Positions 1-8,944 of a stretch of 64,000 bases of DNA are shown here, one piece after another (the first letter of the stretch is position 1; every line of letters begins with the position of its first letter). The notes below the pieces were generated by a model. That model was not told the DNA's origin. It was given only the letters and a program-made list of their open reading frames with translations, and ran no database searches. The stretch is from Entomortierella parvispora (Eukaryota; Mortierellomycota; Mortierellomycetes; Mortierellales; Mortierellaceae): contig OY752141.1 in assembly GCA_963573315.1 (NCBI GenBank), positions 1,674,001 to 1,738,000 on the forward strand. Direction: 5' to 3'. The position numbers were made by a program, and so were the translations under genes.

Positions 1-1400
1 GGTCCCCACTGGTGCCATTTCTCGGAACAACATTCGCTGTGCAATGTGCAGTGTCACTAGGTTCTTCGGTGTCGTTTTTAGCACTATCGTCATCTTCAAG
101 GACAGAGGTAGGGTGATGCTGTCGTGGGCGGCTAAGATGAGCGTAGTTGTCCATGGCGTGGACCTTACACTCTGATATTCCCTCAAGAACTACACTTTCA
201 CCCTTGCTTTGCCTTGCATTGCCTATCTACCGCGATTGTGGCCAAGTGATCGTCGCTTTCGAGGATTGCCAGATTGCAAGACAGGCAACAGTGCTTCGTT
301 TTTTTTTGGTGGCAAGGAGAAATTTCAATTGGTGGCAATTCTTGTCGTGGTGGATTTGACCCATCTAAGCCACCGTGGCCCTGAGCTGAGGAGAGTTGTC
401 TTTGCCACATTACCTTGCTTCGCTGCCTCCGGATCATGACAAATGGGTCCATCCAAGCAGGTATATCGAACACCTGTAACACTATACTATTCCCCGAATG
501 CATTCAGTATCGCAATAAATCGGTCTTTGCCACATACAACCATACACCTCTTCTATGTCGTCGTCGCAGTCTCTGGTTCATGGCAACTGGGTCCATCCAA
601 GCAGGAGGAGAGAGCTTTAGGAGAACATAGGAAAGTCCACCGAGATTCAAGAGATTGCGTCTATTCTGCTACGGGAGAGCAAACCGGCAAGCGTAGGGCC
701 CCGAGCTTTGGTGACAAGTGCCTTTTCAAGCCACGCTTTTGGAGCACTCCAATGGGGCCTGGTTATGGGGTCGTCCACCGATGATGCAAACGTACCAGTC
801 CACGATTCTGCTGGTCACATGACAACAGCTCTCAAGGCAGTCAGCCTTCCCAGGCTGGCTACCATCAATTCTACACCAGTTGTCGTTCATGTTGTGTGTG
901 TGCGTGCATGGGTGCCGTCCTATCCCGCGCAAGAAAAAGAGCCATATAATGGTTGTATGGTTGTTTCCATGAAGGAAAGAAAGGTAAAAGTAAAACAGGA
1001 GGCGAGAGGTGCCCGCTCCGGGAGGGCACAATCAGACGAGGGCAAGAAGCCCTTTGGACCCTGTGAGCTCTCTTCCTCTCTCTGTGTTATGAAAACCCGT
1101 TGCGCTGCACACAGCGCGACTACCTGCGGTCATGGAAGATTGCAGGGAGATCCTCTTGCAGGCAGTCGTGTGCTGAGGTGTGGGGAAGTGAGAAGAGTAC
1201 AGTACATATGTAGGAGGGACAGAGAGAGAAGCAGGCAAAGGAGGCGAAGTAAAGAGGCGCGTCCCGGAATCGCCCTTGGTTGGCTCCATTGAACTCTGTC
1301 TGCCTGGATCGGACTCCTCCGCGAGCGCGGGCATTTTTCGCATCTCCAGCGTTTGATTTGTTCTCTTAAGAGAAGGCACGCCCGCGATGCATGGCGATGA
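1..1400. other. Left-edge region, no gene supported
   Basis: I see no gene here. Reading frames are short, lack recognisable domains and do not join through plausible splice sites. The phrase TGGGTCCATCCAAGCAGG occurs twice, near 443-460 and 588-606, each time after a short ATGACAA/ATGGCAA-like stretch, so part of this interval may be a diverged duplication. The right part (about 1300-1400) is probably upstream regulatory sequence of the malate synthase gene. Confidence 0.4.
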
Positions 1401-1459
1401 TTTCATATGTCTGTCTGCTCCATAGTCCAGTCTTGTCCTGTCCACCTGCCCTCCACCTG

Positions 1460-1682
1460 CAAACTTGACTCAATGTCACTCTTCTTCGTGTCCTCGTTGC
1501 GGTCCTGTCGTCCTCAGCCGCCTACTTGTTTGTCCACTCTCCGCTCGCCTTCCTTCTTCTCTTCTCTTTCTTCTTCTTTACATCTCTCTTCTCATTCCCA
1601 TTCATTCTCTCCTCTTAGACTCAGACTTTTCTCCTCTTCCTCCTCCTCCTCATTCCAATCCTCTTCCTCCTCATCCACCACA
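1460..1682 (+). promoter_or_regulatory. Pyrimidine-rich leader of malate synthase
   Basis: This stretch is dominated by TCTTC/CTCCT tracts directly before the chosen ATG at 1683, typical of leaders of highly expressed fungal genes. It is also open in the malate synthase frame from an ATG at 1473, giving 70 extra codons rich in Ser, Leu and Arg and free of Asp and Glu. It may therefore be either an untranslated leader or, if the upstream ATG is used, a targeting extension. Confidence 0.5.
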
Positions 1683-4420
1683 ATGCCATTCGACTCCAAG
1701 GTTCCCGGTGTCACCATCCTTGCCAAGGTCACCCCCGAGTACGCCCAGATCCTCACTCCTGAGGCGCTCCAGTTCGTCGCCACCCTTCACCGTTCCTTCA
1801 ACCACACCCGCAAGACTCTCCTACAGAAGCGCGTTCTCCGTCAACAACAGATCGATCAAGGAATCCTCCCCGACTTCTTGCCCGAGACCGCAGCCATTCG
1901 TGAGGATGTCTCCTGGAGAGGTGCTATCCCCGCCCCCGGCTTGGCTGATCGTCGCGTCGAGATTACGGGACCTGTTGATCGCAAGATGGTCATCAATGCC
2001 TTGAACTCGGGTGCTGCCACTTTCATGGCTGACTTTGAAGGTATGTTTTTTTTTCTTTCATTGTTGGACCCTTTTTGTTTCCTATTTTCTTTTCCTCTTG
2101 GCCGCTGCACGGTGGTCCCCCTCCCCTCGATCCATCTGGACTCTTAAAAAGGATAAGAGGGGCCGAAAAGGGTGAAAGGCGCCTACATGGACAGGAAAAG
2201 GGCGTAATTCTGTTGGCATCGTACTCATCCCTGGGGACCCCACGGCATTTAGGACTGATAGCAAGGAGATGGACCGTGACATCAGAAGAGCATGATGGGT
2301 GCGCGTGGTGACAAGAAAAAGTGGACACAGTGTCGTCATTTCCGTTGTATGTGGGGGTGTGAATCTGAACGTGAAGATGTGGGTGTATGTGTGTGTGCGA
2401 TGTGTGCATGCACGCTTCGTGTACCCACGGATACACAACAGACACAACTCTTGTGCATGAGCAAGAATTAGCCGACAAGAAAAAACTCCATGGCAAAGGG
2501 GCTGTTTTTGCTGCGAGTCCGTGAGTCCGTGAGTCCGTGGGTGTGCGCGTGAGTCAATGACTAACAAAAGAGTCGAGAGCGAGCGTCTGAAGAGCTTGTT
2601 TCCATTTCCACGAGGGAACGGTTTGTCTGCGAGGAGTGTGACAGGCTGGGAGGGCACTGGCCGGCATCCCCGCATTCTCTCAGCGAATCGGCGACGAGTC
2701 CACAGTTCGCTGTTCTTTTTTTATTTCTCCCACACAAAGACCGACTGAGAGGGTGCGTAAAGAGAACAGGAACAAAGTCTATGTGCCGTGGGTAATGTGT
2801 GAGTGTGTCATCGACAATTGTGAGAGCACCTGGAGCAGGATGAAAAGGAACCTCGATCGATCCGACTTTGGCCGGTGGTGGCCGACCATTGTTCACTTTT
2901 TGGCAACAGTCTCTTTTATTTGGCACTAAGGAAGAAAGCTGTTGAAGCAGCCAAAGATAGTCTTATTCTTGACATCATCGACGAGACTACGTTCACTCCG
3001 CAAGAAGGAAGGTGTTAGAGGTGGTGGGGAGGGGTGCATACTCATTAATGGAAAACAGTAAAAGTGCATCGGGAAAGAAATTAATTCCCACAGATCACTA
3101 TTTGCACGTGCTAACATCATCCTTTTTCTCCAACGAACAGATTCCAATGCCCCCACCTGGGAGAACAACATCTCGGGCCAGATCAACTTGAAGGATGCCA
3201 TCCACCAGCGCATCTCCTACACCGCCCCCAACGGCAAGCAGTACAACATCCGCAAGGACGGCAAGGTCGCCACCCTTATTGTCCGTCCCCGTGGCTGGCA
3301 CTTGGACGAGAAGCACGTCTTGATTGACGGCCAGATCACCTCCGGAGCCCTCTTTGACTTTGCTCTCTACTTCTTCCACAACGCCAAAAAGTCGGTTGAG
3401 ATCGGCATTGGCCCATACTTCTATCTTCCCAAGATGGAGTCCCATCTTGAGGCTCGTCTCTGGAACGATGTGTTCAACATGTCCCAGGATTACATCGGGA
3501 TGCCCCGTGGAACCATTCGTGGAACCTGTTTGATCGAGACCATTATGGCCGCTTTCGAAATGGAGGAGTTCATCTACGAGTTGCGTGAGCACTCTTCAGG
3601 ATTGAACTGTGGTCGCTGGGATTACATCTTCTCGGTCATCAAGAAGTTGCGCCAAAACCCTGCCTTTGTCTTGCCTGACCGTTCCGATGTCTCGATGACG
3701 ACCCCCTTCATGGATGCCTATGTCCGTCTCTTGATCAAGACCTGCCATAAGCGCGGTGTCCACGCCATGGGAGGTATGGCTGCTCAGATCCCCATCAAGA
3801 ACAACGAGGCCGCCAACAAGGCTGCCATGGATAAGGTTTTGAACGACAAGTTGAGAGAGGTCAAGGCCGGTCACGACGGTACCTGGGTCGCTCACCCCGA
3901 TCTCGTCAAGTTGGCCCTCAAGGTCTTCAACGAGCACATGCCCCAGCCCAACCAATTGCATATCCGTCGCGATGAGGTCCATGTGACGGCTCAGGATTTG
4001 TTGAACACCAATGTGGAGGGAGGCAAGATCACGGAGACTGGAATCCGTGCCAACGTCTCGGTTTCTTTGATCTACATGGAGGCTTGGTTGCGTGGCGCTG
4101 GATGTGTGCCAATTCACAATTTGATGGAGGATGCTGCCACAGCCGAGATCTCGCGCTCGCAGCTCTGGCAATGGGCCAAGCATCACGCCAAGACAGACGA
4201 GGGTGTGACGGTGACAGCCGAGTTCTTGTTGAAGGTCTTGGACGAGGAGGTGGATAAATTGGCCAAGGAGATGGGTGAGCAGCGCTTCAAGGCATCCAAG
4301 ATCTTGCAGGCCAAGAAGCACCTCGCCACACAGATCACAGGAAAGGACTATGCTGACTTTTTGACGACGTTGCTCTATGAGGACATTGTCGTCCTTGAAG
4401 ATGTCAAGGCCAAGTTCTAA
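1683..4420 (+). CDS. Malate synthase (glyoxylate cycle)
   Basis: Condenses acetyl-CoA with glyoxylate to malate, allowing growth on acetate and fatty acids. Exons are 1683-2040 and 3141-4420; the 1100-nt intron has GT at 2041 and ends CAACGAACAG at 3140. The junction restores a TFMADFEDSNAPTW stretch typical of the family, and the product is 545 aa, the normal fungal length. Further recognisable blocks include [18 protein letters not shown] and the YMEAWLRG region near the C-terminus. The ATG at 1683 has a good context (CCACCACAATGCC) and gives the family N-terminus. The product ends in ...DVKAKF, without the SKL-type peroxisomal signal common in fungal malate synthases. The intron is unusually long for this window. 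Confidence 0.95.
2517..2545. repeat. Short tandem GAGTCCGT repeat in intron
   Basis: Inside the malate synthase intron the unit GAGTCCGT is repeated about four times with slight variation. It is a small simple repeat with no evident function. Confidence 0.6.
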
Positions 4421-5210
4421 AAAAGTGTTATTTTATGTCCCCTTTCTTCGCATCATTAAAAACGAGTTGTTCATAATATCCACTTATTTTCTGTCTTGTG
4501 TTTCTGCCTATATCGATCGTTATGCTTGGGAAAGCCAATGAGGCTCGATTTTTTGCCACACACGACTTGGAAACCACTGAATGACCTTGCCATAGTTTAC
4601 ATTCCGAGAACAGGTTCCGAGTTCTACGCTTTATCAAGGCACTGCTAGACTTTGCTTTGCTTCCTCATAAAAAGGTGAGCAGACAGTGTTCATATGCTTT
4701 ATTTGAAAAGTCTGGATGAACTCCTTCATTACCTACAAGGTTTGCCGCCATTTACATCATCATTTGCTGGGGAGACAACGATAACAAAACGGGTTGGCAG
4801 TATTGAGGTCATCATATTGTATTTGTGGAAGAACTGGCTGTACCATGTAATAAAGATAGACTTGCAAGAGTAGCTGAGCGTTTTTGGCTCCTATTCTCCT
4901 GCTCTTCTTTCTCCACTCCCGCTTTCTTTGAAGCCGTGTGTTGTCATCTCCTCCTACAAGATTTTCATCTCCTCTTCCGGCGACTCCTGGCTTAATCACC
5001 TGTGGATGGACACATGTGCCACGGCTCCAACTCGATTTCGGACATTGGTTCAATAAACAGTTCTATGAATCGCGTAATGTGGCTGTCCTTGCAGTATTAA
5101 AGATGACTGGCGACCAAAGTTCACTTTGCATCGCTTGCAAATTGTTCAACTGCCATTCCGAGATCCTGCAAGGAACTGCAAGGAAAAGTAGGGATTGAGC
5201 AACCCTTAAA
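4421..5210. other. Malate synthase 3' flank, no gene supported
   Basis: This interval begins with the malate synthase 3' end. The frames here are short and lack recognisable features, and I see no splice-supported gene. Confidence 0.4.
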
Positions 5211-5215
5211 CCGTA

Positions 5216-5298
5216 CAGTCCACATCCAATTTCGATGATAAAAAATCATCGAAATTGATTTCAGTCAGTCGCTCAAAATCAATTCAAAAAATATAAGG
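5216..5298 (+). repeat. MITE left terminal inverted repeat
   Basis: Left arm of the element. It includes the hairpin at 5228-5256 (stem arms 5228-5239 and 5245-5256, loop AAAAA), then the GTCAGTCGC block and an AT-rich tail ending ATATAAG, matching the reverse complement of the right arm. Confidence 0.85.
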
Positions 5299-5398
5299 AT
5301 TTTGAAAATCTTCTCCGGGGAACACAGACGATTCACGAGTACGAGTCTGGCTTAAGCGAGTTTTTTTCTGACGATTGAGCACCAGGAAACCTTGAGTT

Positions 5399-5483
5399 CT
5401 TATATTTTTTGAATTGATTTTGTGCGACTGACTGGGGAAATCAATTTCGATGATAAAAAATCATCGAAATTGGACGTGGACTG
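5399..5483 (-). repeat. MITE right terminal inverted repeat
   Basis: Right arm of the element, mirrored relative to the left arm, with hairpin arms 5443-5454 and 5460-5471. The hairpin loop reads AAAAA on the plus strand just as in the left arm, although the arm as a whole is inverted. Confidence 0.85.
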
Positions 5484-5485
5484 TA

Positions 5486-5672
5486 CGACACGACCCACAA
5501 TTGCTGTCATCTCGCCCTTCCGGACCTGCAAGTTGATATCCAATGGGGAGCGATCAATTTCCTCGGGAAGATCGGATTGGTGCAGGTTTATCAGCCTTGC
5601 ACCGCTACTGCGCATCTCGTCTAAAGAACTGAACTTGGGCGAGTTCAAAGCATGTCCCATGTAGTTCGACAT
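5486..5672 (-). pseudogene. ABC-transporter-like gene fragment
   Basis: On the minus strand the frame starting MSNYMGHALN runs into SPLDINLQVRKGEMTAIVGRV, which resembles the first strands and the start of the Walker A loop of ABCC/MRP-type transporters (the family continues GSGKS). The similarity stops at the MITE boundary, and the expected continuation is not recognisable on the far side. No other part of a transporter is evident nearby, so I read this as a gene relic. The match is short and from memory, hence modest confidence. Confidence 0.4.
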
Positions 5673-6430
5673 GGGTTGCCGCTTGTGGCCATTCGATGAT
5701 AAGTGCTTCCTGCGAGGTTGTCAGCTTTGTGTGGCAGGAGATATCGATCCTCGCCTATGGGTGACTGCGGCAACATTAGCGTCCAACAGTAGGCTGTCAT
5801 GAATCGGATATCTTTGAGAATCTTCCATCCTCTTAGTTTCGTAGGGCCCAGCCTTCAACACAAGAAGCACGCTCGACTTTGACTGGATCAAAGCACCTCA
5901 AAGTTTTTTACCGACACGTGCAGCGGCTAATAAGGACTCCATATAGCACATCCTGCTGTCTAATTCGCCTGGGAGCGGGATATCGTTCAAAACCATCGCG
6001 CCATATGGGTGGGCAAGAAAGGCCTCGGATAAATGGCAGCCTCATCCCCTTTTTGAACCGAGAGTGGTATTTTTTGCCTGTCGTTGTCGTGGATGTCGGT
6101 GAGATGTGTAATAATCGAAAAATGTGGGTGATAGAGCTCGAGCTCTAGGACCGACAAGGTACTCTCATCTCACAAGCTCTGGCTCCTCCTTTACGGCTCT
6201 ACGTCATGTATATCGTCATCGAGATCCACTTCCGACATGTGAGTGAGCTCTAGATCCTGCCCCACCTCGAGATCATCTTCTGGTTTTACTCGAAAATAAT
6301 CACCTGAACCCGCTCCTCGGAATTCGACTCTTGACTCCTACAGCAACTTGATTGCATAAGGATGGCCTCCGTTTTGCTTTTGGTTCAAGGTCACTGTCTC
6401 GCTCATCCGCCTTGGTATTTCCTGTCTGAT
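5673..6430. other. No gene supported
   Basis: No reading frame here has support from splice sites, length or recognisable domains. It may hold further relics of the fragments on either side. Confidence 0.35.
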
Positions 6431-6434
6431 TAGT

Positions 6435-6580
6435 CTGAATAAAAACTGTGGTCGCAGAATGGAGCAGACTCGGCAATTGAGTTGTGTTAGTATCCGTTTT
6501 GGGTTCCATGGTGTGACATAATAGATGACAAGCGGAGAATGAGGAAACAGAGAATGGCACTGGAGGCCGAAGATATCTTA
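6435..6580 (-). pseudogene. Fragment of the LRR-protein family
   Basis: On the minus strand, about 45 codons (containing PFSVSSFSA and NTTQLPSLLHSATT) align with the low-complexity linker of the 1132-aa LRR protein encoded at 8945-12422 (PFSASSSAE and NTTQFQSLLHSVTS, plus-strand positions about 11820-11950). Similarity also shows at the nucleotide level (TCTGCTCCAT against CCTGCTCCAC). Neither the N-terminal module nor the LRRs are present on either side, so this is a dispersed scrap of the family, about 2.4 kb from the intact gene. Confidence 0.6.
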
Positions 6581-6618
6581 TATTTTCAGGTCGTCTGCAC
6601 GCACCTTTTTTTTTTTAT

Positions 6619-8560
6619 TTAATTGATGGCTAATATCGACTTCATTCGCTCATACATCGCAAAAGAGATTGCCACCATGGGGGTGACCTTGATGTATCCA
6701 ATGCTCAGGCCAACAAAGAAACCACGTGAGCCCTTGGTCATATACAATTGCCGAGCCGTCTCCCGGATCCCCACATAGACATTCGGGTTCAGTGCGCCAG
6801 CCACCTGCATTTTTCGCCTCACCACCTCCAGGGGATAGGCAGCTGTCTGGCTCAGAGCGCCCGCAGCACCTCCGCATGCCAATTCTGCTGTCGTCTTTAA
6901 TTCAGGTCGGGAATAGTCTCCATTCTGGTCGGGCAAACCTCGGTGTTGATTCGGTTTCAACGTCTGGGGTATATGATCTCGACAGAACTGCTGCAGCACA
7001 TCATGGGTGAAGAACGAAACACCGGCGTATGGGATCATTCCCATGACAGTGCAGAGAAATCCTCGGTAAAAGCTGGACAGTTTAAGTTCTGGGAGCCATG
7101 ACATCTGTGCAGGTCGTCGTTGTCTTGCGGGTTCGTTGTAAATCCTGCTGACGAGGGTTATATAAGACGTAGCCTGGGCCTCATAGGCTAGGCGCACTCT
7201 GAACAGGTCCAATGGATATGTAATAAACACGGATGTGACACCTGGATTAATGAAACGCTGATTAGATTGTCTGCAGTGAATTGACCAACATTGGCAAGAG
7301 AAATAAATGGCAAGAAAGACGAACCAGCCATCGATCCTGCCACAAGCTTCCTGTAAGGGGTCTCGTCTCGTCTAGTGGGCATTAAAAGCTGGGTATGAAA
7401 AGACATGAGGTAGCAGACCTCGGTGAACATCTCATCCTGGTTGTACAGTCCTTCACTGGATACTCAGAGAAGAGGGTATTAGTAGTCCAATGGCTTACAT
7501 TTCGGTACTGCTCGTAGGCGGTAAAATTTATGGCTGCGTACGGAAATATCCTCAAAACAGTAGCCGAATTTCCTTGAAGGAGCCCTCTCAGACCTCCAGT
7601 CTTAGAGATATCTCGAGCAGCCTTGAACACTCCAGTCCAGATCCCTATGGCCCCAAGAAAAAGATAAGAGTTCATCAGTCATTATGGCCGATGAACCTGT
7701 CTCAGCTCTCCGTCTTGCTGAGGTCCTATAGCCTCTGTAAGGAGCGATCCATACCTACATATTTCTCATATCGAGGATTGCTGGTCTGGAATAGGATCTT
7801 TACGCGATCCAACGGTGCAGTAGCCGTCTTGGCCTTGGGGCAGTGAAGAAAAAACATTGGAAATGAAGAGTTAGAAAGATCGGTCTCCACATTTCCAAAG
7901 ATACACTGAGTACGCCCCTCGAAGACTCTGTCAAGATTCCTCGAGTCGAATTTTCCCCACAGATACAACTGTACGCACGCCCTTCAGCAGGGCTATCTGC
8001 ATCACAGGGCTTGTGATATCCTTTTTGATCCATGCCGACATCCAATCCAAAAGACAGGCTGCAGGAAAGGACCCGAATGATCGCACGTGATCACACAGCT
8101 GCGCAGACCACGGACGACCGTTCCTGTCCGGGACATCCGTGTCCCTGCGAGTCAAGCGAGTCAAACGAGTCCTGCTCAGGGGCGTGTTCCCCATCATTGT
8201 CCATCAGTCCTGTGGCAGATCAATCTTGTTGAAGGGGCTTTGCCTTACAGTGATGCCGGCGACGCCTCCTGCGAGCATGGTCCTGGCAACATAATCCAAG
8301 GACTTTGTGGTGTCTCTGCCCACGGCAGACGCCTGCGCCAAGTCCTTTTGTCCATTCTGGCCAGCAGAAGGTCCTCCTGCGTCCGTCGTCACTTTCAGCT
8401 CGGTGTGCATCGGGTCTTGACCATCACCGAATGAGGAGGCCACCATAGGCGCGGTGCCGCTATGAGAAATAGAGATATCATCGTTGTTGTTGTTGGGGGT
8501 ACTGGAGATGCTGAGTCTACTCAGGGTTGAGCTCGTCGCAGAGGAGGACAAAGCAGTCAT
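6619..8560 (-). CDS. Mitochondrial carrier, CoA-carrier (Leu5/SLC25A16) type
   Basis: Predicted inner-membrane carrier importing coenzyme A or a related nucleotide. Exons, read right to left: 8560-8249, 7833-7755, 7644-7499, 7388-7325 and 7241-6619, joining in frame to 407 aa. The three carrier repeats carry the signatures [14 protein letters not shown] and PLEVVRRK, and the segment [20 protein letters not shown] is characteristic of the Leu5/SLC25A16/SLC25A42 group. The first ~95 residues form a Ser/Thr/Asn-rich extension of unknown role. The start is the first ATG of the exon-1 frame that avoids an implausible upstream sequence. A TATATAA box lies at 8655-8649, about 90 bp upstream. Substrate assignment is from family resemblance. 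Confidence 0.85.
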
Positions 8561-8648
8561 CCAATATTCGAAGGATGAGACAAGCGCGTCCTTACGATGG
8601 AGTTGGGGAACAGGCAGAACAAAAAAAGCCTGGAGCCGCAGGGGATCG

Positions 8649-8655
8649 TTATATA
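8649..8655 (-). promoter_or_regulatory. TATA box of the carrier gene
   Basis: TATATAA on the minus strand, about 90 bp before the carrier start codon at 8560. Confidence 0.5.
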
Positions 8656-8944
8656 GAGAGTAGAGGCGAGACGACCGAACGGACGTGAGAGGGGAGGCGA
8701 AGAGAAGAAAGAAAAGGGCTCGCTTGCAAAAAAAAAAAATTGCTCCGAACAAATTTAGTGTACTGGAATAGCGTGATCTTGTGCCAAGTTGTGAGTTGTG
8801 ACCAACAAAGGCAGGAAAACGGACAACCAGAGGGCACATCATGAGGGCATGTCTGCTGTACATGTACTTGGGTTAAGAGAAACAATAATGTTTGTGTTCA
8901 TTCATTATCGACAATTGTGAGAGGACTGGGGCTACTAAAGTTCT

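Larger units (their letters stand above)
5216..5483. mobile_element. Non-autonomous Tc1/mariner-like MITE
   Basis: A 268-bp element starts CAGTCCAC and ends GTGGACTG, with TA on both sides (5214-5215 and 5484-5485), as expected of a Tc1/mariner-type TA target duplication. The terminal inverted repeats are long, about 83 bp on the left (5216-5298) and 85 bp on the right (5399-5483), differing by a few substitutions and a small indel. About 100 bp of core carries no coding capacity. Inside each inverted repeat lies a 12-bp hairpin stem (AATTTCGATGAT) with an A5 loop. The near-intact inverted repeats suggest fairly recent insertion. The superfamily is inferred from the TA duplication and the CAGT terminus. 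Confidence 0.85.
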
